This document shows, in pieces, positions 35,021-45,789 of a DNA stretch of 64,000 nucleotides. Under the pieces are notes generated by a model. That model had not been told where the DNA came from and searched no databases. It saw nothing but the letters and a program-made list of their open reading frames with translations. Every line of letters begins with the position of its first letter. Position 1 is the stretch's first letter. Both the position numbers and the translations under genes were made by a program. The stretch is taken from the NCBI GenBank assembly GCA_037976565.1, contig CP137675.1, positions 13,348,534 to 13,412,533 on the forward strand, given 5' to 3'. This DNA is from Mesocentrotus franciscanus (Eukaryota > Echinodermata > Echinoidea > Camarodonta > Strongylocentrotidae).

Positions 35021-36618
35021 CATATGGAAACGTTTGCTTGGATTTGTCTCATGAAAGAAGTTGACCATAACAAACGATGTTGAGTGCAGGGGTCACGGGC
35101 ACAGAACTGTAAAATACGTAGAACGCTCATTCCTATTCACAATGCACAGATCGACGTGTGGTCGTTGAACGTGCTTGGAGATGCGCTCGAGTGCACACGC
35201 CACCATTTTGCTTAGTCCTCGATCTTTTTAGCTCACAAATTTAAAGGGCAAGTCTACTCCAAAAATAACTTACTTTCGATAAAAGCAGAATAATCAGACA
35301 AACCAATCAAAAAAGTTTGAGCAAAATCGGATAATAGGAAAGTTATGAATTTTTAATGACATGAAAAACTTTGAAAATCACTAGACAATTTGGCAACTCA
35401 CTCATGAGTCTGTGACGTCATGTCCTCACTATCCACTAATTATTTTCTTTATATTGATAATATAAATTTACTATTTTCGCCCTAAGAATCTTATTTTTCA
35501 CACCAGCATCCAAGTTAGATTGATAGTAATATGTTTTTGTGTGGATGCACTAACATAGAGTAATTATCTTCCAGTTTAATCATAAAAAATGTGAATTTTG
35601 ATAAACTATTTATATAAAAATCAATAATTATGAATATACAATATTCAGAAAATAGTATCAATTCTTCAAAGTTCATAAAAGATTTTGTGAAATGTCATGC
35701 ACGCAATATAATACAAATCATATAACCTGGGCAAAGGCATGGGGAAATCAAGTTTTGGGGATAAAAGGAAAATTAATGGGATTAAACTATATGAAGCAAT
35801 TGATAAATAGTTAGGACATGACGTCACAAACTGATAACCAAAATGGCAATTTGTGTAGTGATTTCTATTGTTCCTTAGTTTTACATACTTTTTCAAAAAT
35901 TCATAACTTTCTTATTACTTATTCGATCTTGCTCAAACTTTGTTTGATTGGTTTGTCTGATTTTTCTGCTTCTATTGAAAGTAAGTTATTTTTGGAGTGG
36001 ACTTGTACTTTAAAGAATTCCAGCCTGGCCTGTCGTTGAGAAAAAAAGCGGCGAACACAACAGAGGACTAACGAAGATGGAGGATATCACGTGATCACGT
36101 ACAAGCGCTGGCCACATTTTTCGAACCACTATGAGCCTTCTACGTATATTTACAGTTCTGTGGTCACGGGCCACTGGCTTCATCGGGCAGGTAGTTTCAT
36201 TATGTGAATGAGTAAATTCCGACAAAAGTATACAACCAATCAAAACAAGTTTAATACCAGAAGAAAGCTAACGATTAGTATATTCATTAGCTGCTCACCC
36301 CAAGGCCGCCTGACCACAATGGAATGATTGAGAACTTGCGAGAGCGGCCGAAGTACAATTGAAACTCGCTATTTTGCTCTTCTCCAATGCAAAAAAGATG
36401 ACATTGTGCTGGATTACTATGTTTTTTTCCGATAAAAGTACAGAGAAAGTGCTTTTTTTATATTATACTTTTTGAAAGGTTACCCAAGTGACTCCCGGGC
36501 ACCCCAATCCTGGAAAGAAACGAACTTTTTTGAAAACTTCACTTTTTCATGCAAAAATGCTCATTTGTTCTATATGCACGCAAGTCAGATTGAGCGGATG
36601 ATACAACGTTTCCATATG
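35021..36618. mobile_element. 1.6 kb insertion with CATATGGAAACG ends inside LINE C
   Basis: CATATGGAAACGTT at the left and AACGTTTCCATATG at the right interrupt the codons for DLS-AAFDS of the reverse transcriptase. A further inverted pair (GGGTCACGGGCACAGAACTG near 35089 and its inverse near 36150-36175) lies inside. No transposase seen. Confidence 0.7.
35245..36009. mobile_element. TTAA-flanked MITE nested inside the 1.6 kb insertion
   Basis: Inverted ends AGGGCAAGTCTACTCC and GGAGTGGACTTGTACT are flanked by TTAA at 35241-35244 and 36010-36013. The long, imperfect inverted repeat continues inward (AAAATAACTTACTTTCGATA). TTAA duplications point to Kolobok or piggyBac-type mobilisation. Confidence 0.75.
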
Positions 36619-38206
36619 ATGAAAGATCGAGTAATACCAGAAAAAGAATATCATATGATACTCGGACAAGAGCAGTTTCTATCCCATGGCCCTTCCTATA
36701 CGCAGATTGGAACGGTTCAAACAATTCATTATCTAGGAAAGTGGTCGGTAAGACGCACTGCCACAGCCTTTTCCAATATCTTTGATATGAACTTTAAGTT
36801 TGAAACAGGTCTGTAGTTTTTCAATTCATCTAAGTCTAGTGATGGATTTTTCAAGAGACGAGTGACAATTGCCTGTTTGAAATCATGAGGAAACTGACCA
36901 GTCTCAAGAGAAATGTTGACAATTTTTGTGATAACTGGCAGCAACAAATTTAAATGTTTCTTGAGCACCCAAGTTGGGATTGGATCTAATGAACCTGACT
37001 TTGTAGGTGAGGAGGAGACAATTCTCTTGATCTCTTCATCAGTGGCCATTTCAAATATTTCCATTAGTGGAGTGTCTGTATGTGAAACGTGGTGTTCTTC
37101 AGACCTACCGGATTGAGCAGCCTGCATCGAGTCTAGCTCATCCTGGATAGTGGATATTTTTGACACAAAGAAGTTACTAAACCTCTCTACAAGGTCCACT
37201 ATGAATGTATGTACAGGAAATTTGGGTTTAATTTTTTGATGTAGAGCACTGTCAATAACTCTATAAAACTGTCTACTATCATTGCAATTTGACAGCTGCT
37301 CCTTTAAGTATTCTGCTTTGGCATCTTTTATCATCTGCCAAACACGGAAGCGCTGCTCTGTGAAAAGTTTTCTATTTATGTCTGTTCTTTCAGCTCGCCA
37401 TCGACGCTCAAGGCGTTTACGTAAGTGTTTTGCTTCTGCAATGTCAGATGTATACCAGACGTTTCGAGGGCGTCTAGAATACACTGAAGACTTGTTTCAA
37501 ATTGATTAACTAGAGTATTAAAATCAGAAGAAGGATGAACAAGAAGATCGGGCTCAAGAAAATCATCAGCCAACTTTTCATGATCTATGGCTTTGAGTTT
37601 CCTGTATGAAATGAATTTTCTATTTCTAGTAGGCTTATTTAATTTCAAATTACAGTGTATTGCAGCATGATCAGTTAGAAATGATGACACTGTCATAGTA
37701 CTAATCAGCTCTTCATCATCAGTGCGCAAAATGACACAATCTTAAATGTGACCAGTCTCGTGCGTTGACTTATTTACATACTGTTTCAAGTTGAAAGACT
37801 CAAGTAAGTCAGGAAACTTCTTGTTCTCTAGATTTGCAGGATCATCCCAATGGATATTAAAATCACCTACAATAATTAACTTGCTTGATAATTGCTACAA
37901 TAATTAACTTGTCATGAGAAAAGTTGCGACTTAACATTGTAAAAGCATTAGAACTGAAGGAAAAAAAATATCACGCTTTGCTGCTCTGGCTTAGGTTTAG
38001 ATAGACTGTGTGATTAATTCAAAGAAAAATTTCCATGGAGATATTAGAGCTCTTTGGAGCTGTAACAGTTTTGAAGATATTTACAAAGAATATTGGAATA
38101 ATAAGGTCGCCCATACATTGGAAAAATGTACATGTACCTTTAAACGAGGGTTCTTTGTATCCACAAGAACATGCGCCGTAAATAAATACGAGGGCTCGCA
38201 ACCTAC

Positions 38207-38530
38207 CTCCACAGTTAACTCCAGCATCTTCAGAATGTCCGCAGTCGTGGTTGCCCGATACACTATGAATGCAATCAGTCAGCATGGATTCATTTCCCCA
38301 ACATACGCTATTATCAAGGTATATCGGGCCACTTCCTTGTCCGTATGTACCACCACTCCTGGCTTCACCAACATCACCTAAGTATCCAAGCTGTCGACAA
38401 ACTACCCTCGCGTCAAGGTCATCCCAACTGTCATCACAGACTGTCCCCCATTGGCCATTGTAGTAGATCTCAACCCTGCCTTCATCTGAACTGTACCCGT
38501 CTTCCAGCCGGATTTCTCCCTCTATTCCAT
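38207..38530 (-). CDS. SRCR domain exon, cluster 2
   Basis: 324 nt and phase 1-1; acceptor 38531-38532, donor 38201-38206. Reads [38 protein letters not shown] and [18 protein letters not shown]. Six cysteines. It has the NES sequon and a DEGR start shared with cluster 1. The usual GWGNH becomes VSGNH, losing a conserved tryptophan. Confidence 0.88.
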
Positions 38531-39159
38531 CTGTCAAAATAAATGAAACGAAGGCATAAGACCTCTATAGTATGAGACTGTCCCGAAATAGTCAACCCAT
38601 TTTACCCGTAAGATTCGAATTTTTATTGCAAACGAGGTTATAGGCTCGACCGCAACCGTCGCGTTTAACCCCGGAGTCCCCAAAACAAACCCCAAAGCGG
38701 GGTGGACAGTGAACTTCATACCATGTACCTCAATCACCAAAGTTTGTCAGTAGAATGTAATAAAAATGGAAATGACTAAACAGACAAACAAACAAAAAAA
38801 CAGACTCAAATTTGTCGGTATGGGATGTCCTAAAAACCGGTATCAATTTTTCTTTTTAGGCCCAGGGACCACATTTGGTCATTAAAAAAGTTTTAACAGT
38901 CACTGTACATTACAAAACATTAGAACTAAAAATGTAAATCACGCTTTACTGCCCCTAAATGTTGTGAATAAGTTGAAGAAGAGGTTCACATGAAAATATT
39001 TTGAGCTCTCTGCCACAGTTTTGGAGATGTTTATAAAGAATATTGGAATAATAAGTTCGCCTACACAGTAAGAAAATGTACATATAATATCTTTAAACGA
39101 GGGTTCTTTGTATCCACAAGCAAAGGTGCTGTAAATAAGTGTAAATGCTCGCAACGTAC

Positions 39160-39483
39160 CTCCACAGTAAACTCCAGCATCTTCATAATGTCCGCAGTTG
39201 TGATTGCCCCATCCGCCATTACTGCAATCAGTCAACCTGGATTCAGATCCCCAACAGCCGACATTATCAAGGTATATCGGACCAGATCCTTGTCCGTATG
39301 TACCACCACTCATGGCTTCACCAACATCACCTAAGTATCCAAGCTGTCGACAAACTACCCTCGCATCACGGTCATCCCAATAGTCATGACAGACTGTCCC
39401 CCATTGGCCAGTGTAGTAGATCTCAACCCTGCCTTGACCTGAATGGTACCCGTCTTTCAGCCGGATTTCTCCCTCTATTCCAT
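39160..39483 (-). CDS. SRCR domain exon, cluster 2
   Basis: 324 nt and phase 1-1; the donor is GTACGT (39154-39159), unlike the usual GTAGGT. Reads [37 protein letters not shown] (D to H after the first cysteine), [12 protein letters not shown] and [11 protein letters not shown]. Its 3' half is identical to the exon at 41409, and both share the altered donor. Confidence 0.9.
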
Positions 39484-39907
39484 CTGTCAAAATAAATGAA
39501 ACGAAGGTATAAGACCTCTAGTATGGCACCGCCCGAGATAGTCAACCCATTTTACCCGTAAGATTTTAATGTTTACTGCAAACGAGGTTAAAGGCTCGAC
39601 CGTAGTCGTCGCGTTTAACACCGAGAGTCCCCAAAACACACCCCAAAGCCGGGTCGACTTCATACCATATTCCTCAATTGTTAAAGTTTGTCAGTAGAAT
39701 GTAAACAAAATGGACATTACTAAACAGACAAACAAACAAAAAACAGACTCAAATTTTTCGGTATGGGATGTCCAAAAAAACTGGTACCAATTTTTTTTTA
39801 AGGCCCAGAGACCACATTCGGTCATGAAAAAAGTTGCAACTATACATTACCAAACAGCAGAACTAAAAAAGTAAATCACGCTTTGCTGCCCCTAAATGCT
39901 CTTATTT

Positions 39908-40106
39908 AGTTAGTTAGTAGTAGTTATTTTACCTGACTGCTAAGAAAGCATAAATGCTTGTTAGTAAGCAACCAGAGGACCGACGGCTTAAGGTAATGAG
40001 GATTAATTAATGCCTTACCAAAAGGCACTAGCGCATCGACTTGATTTTCAACCCGGGTCGCCGGATTACGAGACCACTGCTCTACCGACTGAGCTATCGC
40101 GCCTCC
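39908..40106 (-). mobile_element. tRNA-derived SINE
   Basis: On the minus strand the head reads GGCGCGATAGCTCAGTCGGT then AGAGCAGTGG and CCCGGGTTGAAAAT, corresponding to tRNA D-arm/box A and a decayed T-arm/box B. A unique body and an AACTAACTAA-type tail follow. It lies in the intron between the exons at 39160 and 40327. Box B has lost GGTTCGA, and the anticodon stem does not pair, so it is not a functional tRNA. Confidence 0.8.
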
Positions 40107-40326
40107 TAGTTTTAGATAAACTGATAGAGTGTGTGATTAAGTTGAATAAGAAGTTCTCATGAATATATTTTGAGCTCCAGCTGCCACAGTTTTGGAGATG
40201 TTTATAAAGAATATTGGAATAATAAGATCACTTACACAGGAGGAAAATGTACATCTATCTATAAACAAGGATTCTTGTGTCCACAAGAAAATGCGCTGTT
40301 AATAAGTATGAATACTCGCAACCTAC

Positions 40327-40650
40327 CTCCACAGTAAACTCCAGCATCTTCAGAATGTCCGCAGTTGTGGGTGCCCCATCCACTATGAATGCAATTCTCC
40401 AACCTGGATTCATATCCCGAACAGACGACATTATCGAGGTATATCGGGCCAGATCCTTGTCCGTATGTACCACCACTCCAGGCTACACCAATATTGCCTG
40501 AGTATCCAAGCTGTCGACAAACTACCCTCGCGTCAAGGTCATCCCAATAGTCATCACAGACTGTTCCCCATCGTCCATTGTAGTAGATCTCAACCCTGCC
40601 TTGACCTGAATGGTACCTGTCGTTCAGCTGGATTTCTCCCTCTATTCCAT
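40327..40650 (-). CDS. SRCR domain exon, cluster 2, mosaic
   Basis: 324 nt and phase 1-1. The ends are cluster 2 type ([36 protein letters not shown]). The middle is cluster 1 type ([12 protein letters not shown]) and so is [11 protein letters not shown]. Six cysteines; WGTHNCGHS replaces WGNHNC. Confidence 0.9.
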
Positions 40651-41152
40651 CTGTCAAAATAAATGAAACGAAGGTATAAGACCTCTAGTATGAGACTGTC
40701 CTGAAATAGTCAACCCATTTTACCCGTAAGATTTGAATCCTTATTGCAAACGAGGTTATAGGCTCGACCGCAACCGTCGCGTTTATCACCGAGAGTCCCC
40801 AAAACAAACACAAAGCGGGGTCGACAGTGAACTTCATACCATGTACCTCAATCACCAAAGTTTGTCAGTAGAATGTAATAAAAATGGAAATTACTAAACA
40901 GACAAACAAACAAAAAAACAGACTCAAATTTGTCGGTATGGGATGTCCTAAAAACCGGTATCAATTTTTCTTTTTAGGCCCAGGGACCACATTTGGTCAT
41001 TAAAAAAGTTTTAACAGTCACTGTACATTACAAAACATTAGAACTAAAAATGTAAATCACGCTTTACTGCCCCTAAATGTTGTGAATAAGTTGAAGAAGA
41101 GGTTCACATGAAAATATTTTGAGCTCTCTGCCACAGCTTTGGAGATGTTTAT

Positions 41153-41290
41153 TACTGAATTTTTAAATCCACTGTTTTTTAATGCATTTTTATATGATAC
41201 AATGTGAACCAGGTATTGTTAGTCTTCGGACTTTTTATTTGGTATATTTTTAATAAAATCGAAATTGAATTGAATTGGATTGAATTGAAT
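41153..41290 (+). mobile_element. Short LINE 3' end with GAATT-type tail
   Basis: An insertion relative to the sister intron at 39000-39050. It ends AATAAAATCGAAATTGAATT followed by GAATT repeats. About 135 bp, no coding. Confidence 0.6.
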
Positions 41291-41408
41291 ATTGGAATAA
41301 TAAGTTCGCCTACACAGTAGGAAAATGTACATATAATATCTTTAAACGAGGGTTCTTTGTATCCACAAGCAAAGGTGCTGTAAATAAGTGTAAATGCTCG
41401 CAACGTAC

Positions 41409-41732
41409 CTCCACAGTAAACTCCAGCATCTTCATAATGTCCGCAGTTGTGATTGCCCCATCCGCCATTACTGCAATCAGTCAACCTGGATTCAGATCCC
41501 CAACAGCCGACATTATCAAGGTATATCGGACCAGATCCTTGTCCGTATGTACCACCACTCATGGCTTCACCAACATCACCTAAGTATCCAAGCTGTCGAC
41601 AAACTACCCTCGCATCAGAGTTATCCCAACTGTCATCACAGACTGTCCCCCATTGGCTATTGTAGTAGATCTCAACCCTGCCTTGACCTGAATGGTACCC
41701 GTCTTCCAGCCGGATTTCTCCCTCTATTCCAT
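41409..41732 (-). CDS. SRCR domain exon, cluster 2, most 5' recognised
   Basis: 324 nt and phase 1-1; acceptor 41733-41734, donor GTACGT (41403-41408). Reads [37 protein letters not shown]; the remainder matches the exon at 39160. The pair lies 2249 bp apart together with nearly identical intron sequence. No signal-peptide exon was found further upstream. Confidence 0.9.
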
Positions 41733-41921
41733 CTGTCAAAATAAATGAAACGAAGGCATAAGACCTCTATAGTATGAGACTGGATGGGTTATCATCAACA
41801 CCAACCCCCCCCCCCCCCGTAGTTTGAACAGACTGCGAGTCTGTCCTTTGGTCCTGTTCAGACATGTATTTTGTTCAGCATGTATTTTTCTGTTACGCAG
41901 TGCAAGGCTAGCTTCTCTTGC
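41733..41921. other. 5' flank of cluster 2
   Basis: A C run at about 41806-41818, then sequence shared with 7710-7790 of unit 1. No gene. Confidence 0.6.
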
Positions 41922-42960
41922 AGCGTGTCCACACACAAAACAATTTATCCCGAAACTCTATAACGAAACGTCGTATAAAGAATCATCGTATAAATTCCAG
42001 GGTGTCCACACACAAGAAACGTAGTATAAAGAATCATCGTATAAATTCCAGGGTGTCCACACACACAAAAAAGTAATCCCGAAACTCTACAGCGAACTTC
42101 GTATAGGTGCGCAGTTTGCTACTGCGGTCACATTTAGCCCCGCCCAGTTATACCGTTAGTTATACTAGTTACGTCCACACACAACACATTCCGTGATTAG
42201 GCGTGATTAGACGTGATTCTTTATTGAGTTCTAGTTCGAAACGATGCCCAAACCCGCGTTTCGTTATACGACGTTTCGTTATACGACGTATCGTTAGTAA
42301 GCGTCCACACACAATTTCATCGTATAACTATTCCGAAACGGTATAACTATCCCGAAACGGTATAACTAATCACCCCTGATCACGGAAAGTGTTGTGTGTG
42401 GACACGGGGTTGATGATTAAACCAGGGAGCAGCGTTTCCACACACAAAAAAATTTATCCGGAAACTCTATAACGAAACGTCGTATAAATTTCAGGGTGTC
42501 CACACACAAGAAACGTCGTATAAAGAATTATCGTAAAAATTCCAGCGTGTCCACACACACAAGAAAGTAATCCCGAAACTCCACAGCGAAATGTCGTATA
42601 GGTGCGCAGTTTGCTACTGCGGTCATGAAATGGAAGCGGAAATGAGAGGTTAGGCCTCCTTTCGCGCGAGGTCACGTTAAGCCCCGCCCAGTTATACCGT
42701 TAGTTATACTAGTTACGTCCACACACAACACATTCCGTGATTAGGCGTGATTAGACGTGATTCTTTATTGAGTTCTAGTTCGAAACGATGCCTAAACCCG
42801 CGTTTCGTTATACGACGTTTCGTTATACGACGTATCGTTTAATAGTAAGCGTCCACACACACAATTTCATCGTATAACTATCCCGAAACGGTATAACTAT
42901 CCCGAAACGGTATAACTAATCACCCCTAATCACGGAAAGTGTTGTGTGTGGACACGGGGG
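41922..42960. mobile_element. Two tandem MITEs with GCGTGTCCACACAC ends
   Basis: Copies at 41922-42408 and 42432-42960, each starting GCGT(G/T)TCCACACAC and ending GTGTGTGGACACGGGG, with interior ACGACGTTTCGTTATACG palindromes. A 23-bp spacer (TTGATGATTAAACCAGGGAG and on) repeats the flank. Unit 1 has the empty site (GATGATTAAACGAAATGG near 7795). Confidence 0.8.
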
Positions 42961-43023
42961 ATATGTGATTAAACAAAATGAAAACGAGACGGGTACGCAG
43001 AGACCCCTGACATGGTTATCCCT

Positions 43024-43507
43024 GTAGAGCCCACACATGTATTAATCCCCCACAAAAATAACAAAAATCATAAAAACATTGCACCCGCAAGTTTAAAAAT
43101 CTGTAATAACCACAAATGCAACAAATATTTCGTCTACAAATGTAAAAAATGTACATTGTCACCACACACGTCATGAATGGCAACGGCAATGGTAAAAATA
43201 CTAATGTATAAAATAATAAAATAGAACACCCATACACATCTCATAAAAAGTTACCGTACATCGAATATGCAAACAATGAATGTTTAGCTTTGTGGTAAAA
43301 AAGTTTTGACTTGTGAGGTAAATATTAAATTAATGGACATTTGTAGGCAAAAAGCTTTTAAATTCATCTGGTTTAACATGGGGAATAGATACATTTTGGG
43401 GTTATTCTCTTATATTTGAGGTTGACATGTTAATACATAATTATTTTGACATTTGCGGGTCCTATGTTTGTACATTTGAGGTTGATTTTTACATTCATGG
43501 GCTCTAA
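43024..43507. repeat. Foldback repeat, unit 2 copy
   Basis: Paralogue of 7854-8365 with the same GTAGAGCCCACA start and CATGGGCTCTA end. The left arm has a small insertion (GTCATGAATGGCAACGGCAA) near 43170. Confidence 0.7.
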
Positions 43508-43717
43508 CCCCCCTCCCCCACCCCTAAAACAAACCTATTTCCTGCCTTCACCACTGAACTTTCGGTATGGTGTTTTTTCCTCTTTTTTTTGGGGCCGCAT
43601 GTCAGATAAAGTGATCAAGAAAATATAAATGATTCCAGAACAATTTGCGGCCATGCATACGCTGAACATGCTAAATGCTGGCACATCTGAACGAGTACTT
43701 CTATTCATTATTACGAC

Positions 43718-45248
43718 TGTAGTTGACAAACAAGCGTTTTTATTATGAATTACAAAACTTGTATTATAATTATGTAACCATGCCATAAGATAGAGGATTA
43801 ACTTTCGTTCTCTAGTATTTCATATATGACTACTTTCCTTTAAAACATGTCTTAATTCATTATATATGCATTACTCATTTAATTGTACTAAAACGGCAGT
43901 CATGACAATAGCGGTAAACAAGTTTAACCAATCAGCGAAGGCCCTGTTGGGCGTTTCCTCAGATTTGTCTCAGATTTGCCACGCATAGCACCAGTCACCG
44001 TTTTACGTTCAGCCGATCAACACTTATTTTTGCTCTCTTGTTACATAGGGGATTGAGTGTTCTCACTTTTGCCTTTTTCGACATTTATTTGTAGACTGGG
44101 TCTACTGACATCTTTAATTCATCGAACGAGTATTTTATCGGCATTTCATTCGTATATTTTGGCGACAATCTAATTTCGAACTGGGTTAGACAATCTTCAT
44201 TTTGGTGTTGTTTTCCTGCTGACGCGTGAACTGACGGAACCCCGACCTCGTGGTCGCGGTTCATCGCTGCACTGCACCACGCCACGTGGCCATCCACGAA
44301 CATTGGCAGAGTTCCTCGATCTTCAGGCTACCCTCGTGTGACCTTCACGACATCCTAGTTCGGTCTTCACGACACCATCGTCGAAGTACTTCATCGTCAC
44401 GCTCGTCCTCCGACGTCCCCAGCAATTCAATCGACGTCGCCGTCAACGAACTAGGATAAGCCTACACGTCCAAGACTCCACAGACTCGAACAACCAACAT
44501 CGCAGACATCACGCGATCTCCGCCACCGTCGAAGACTAACTCCGATTCGCTCTCCGAACCTCTGAGGTAGATCTACCCGTAAGTAATCCCCTTTAATCTT
44601 AAGTATTAATACCACACGTCATATTGCCGACTTACGTACTTTATTACTTTACTTATAAATAGTTACATGAAGGCAAGATTTTGTGACTGATATCGTTACT
44701 GCATTTGTATATACTGCCTCATAAAGAGGCCTAATGTTTGTACTTGTACACATCGCCTCATAAAAAGGCCTATATACTTATATTTGGCATCGATGCACAC
44801 CGCCCCATTAAAGGGGCTATATTTGTATTTTTGTAACCTAAATAAAAGGGCTGCATCTTTATTCCAACTTAACTACTTTGTTAGTCATTTTTAGGTTCGA
44901 AACCAGGACCATACTTCTTGTACTTGGGGCAGTCTGCCGCATGACAAGTAAGACTACCACTTAAGGTTGTCATTATTTATTTGATCCATTTCATATTTTT
45001 TGCGACGGTTTATCGCATACATCATTAATTGATTGTACATTTGTTACCTGTCTAAATATAAAATGGATCATGCCATTTAAATAAACCAAAGTTTTCCTCG
45101 TCTGATTTCACAATTCAAATTGATTGAGAAAGTGTTCGGGTGTTTTTGATTGATTGATCCCGTGATTGATTGTCGATAAAGTTGTTTCCTATGTGGTTCC
45201 GTTAAGAGCGTTCCATAAGCAAATTTAACCCCCAACACCAACTCAACA
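43718..45248 (+). mobile_element. Candidate solo LTR, 1531 bp, TG...CA with 4-bp duplication
   Basis: Starts TGTAGTTGAC and ends ACTCAACA. Flanked by CGAC (43714-43717) and CAAC (45249-45252), one mismatch. Unit 1 has the uninterrupted sequence. A TATAAAT at 44654 and AATAAA at 44841 give plausible promoter and poly(A) positions. No long frame. The insertion is well supported; the LTR assignment is inferred. Confidence 0.6.
44716..44817 (+). other. Three short hairpins in the LTR transcribed region
   Basis: GCCTC-ATAAA-GAGGC (44716-44730), GCCTCATAAAAAGGC (44755-44769), and GCCCC-ATTAAA-GGGGC (44802-44817). They lie between the TATA box and the AATAAA. The third stem shows a paired change (T-A to C-G) relative to the first. 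Confidence 0.6.
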
Positions 45249-45789
45249 CAACTAATAATCATGATGACTTACACTCTACTATTATACTGATCGAAAAGAT
45301 CCGTTCACAATCTGATTATTGGAAGGTAATTACAGTGCCTTGGGTAGTGGGTAGTGACCATGGTCACTACTTCAGGGCGTGACGACCCTGCCTGACACGA
45401 GTCCCGGGCGCGTAATTTTTTTTCCCACCGCAGTTCTGGACCCCAGTCTGAACTCATTTGCATACAGCCAATCAGAGCTCATCTAACAAGCTTTACGCAT
45501 GCTAAAGATTTTACGGATGCGCTAAGCTCTTTACACACAGACGACAGCGCCTTGTCTATGTCAGCATGGTGTACGTGCATAGCCATGGCTTGCAATGTTT
45601 CATTTGTGCTTGTCTAGCCTGTCTACCTTTGGCAAATTTATTATAGATCTACACCTCTAATAAAATTGCTGTGAACAAGTATTACTTAGCACTAATTATC
45701 ATGCTTTATTTATATATATTTTTTTACTTCTTTTACTGAGAACTATGAACATCACAGCAATTTCATAAGCTGATATTATTATGCCTTTT

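Larger units (their letters stand above)
33923..37860 (-). pseudogene. LINE C endonuclease end, reverse transcriptase and C-terminal domain, disrupted
   Basis: In minus order: endonuclease tail (IHWDDPANLENKKFPDLL near 37857, in-frame stop near 37742), linker (RPRNVWYTSDIAEAKHLRKR), then FVSKISTIQDELDS. RT fingers follow (ELKNYRPVSNLKFISKILEK, QSAYRKGHGIETALVRV), then palm parts AAFDSVDHELLLKR and GMPQGSVVGPLFFSTY. The YADD box is destroyed by a small indel (about 34755-34765). The C-terminal part is intact to WNNLPLNLSIITSLETFKSK. No activity is possible. Confidence 0.85.
33790..37908 (-). mobile_element. LINE C (CR1/L2-like), inserted in an SRCR intron, with nested insertions
   Basis: Flanked by TTGTCAT at 33783-33789 and 37909-37915. 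It splits an intron sequence that is intact in the sister introns (GTCATGAGAAAAGTTGCGAC). The 3' end, on the left, has an ATTATTATT-type tail. The element is 5' truncated within the endonuclease. A 1.6 kb element (35021-36618) sits in its RT domain. Confidence 0.85.

Noticed and set aside
40020..40106. Functional tRNA gene on the minus strand
   Set aside because: Anticodon stem and T-arm do not pair properly and the sequence continues into a SINE-like body.
291..41732. All eleven SRCR exons as one gene
   Set aside because: A transmembrane exon with stop and poly(A) signal lies between the clusters, and the surrounding units are paralogous. Read-through splicing cannot be excluded without transcripts.
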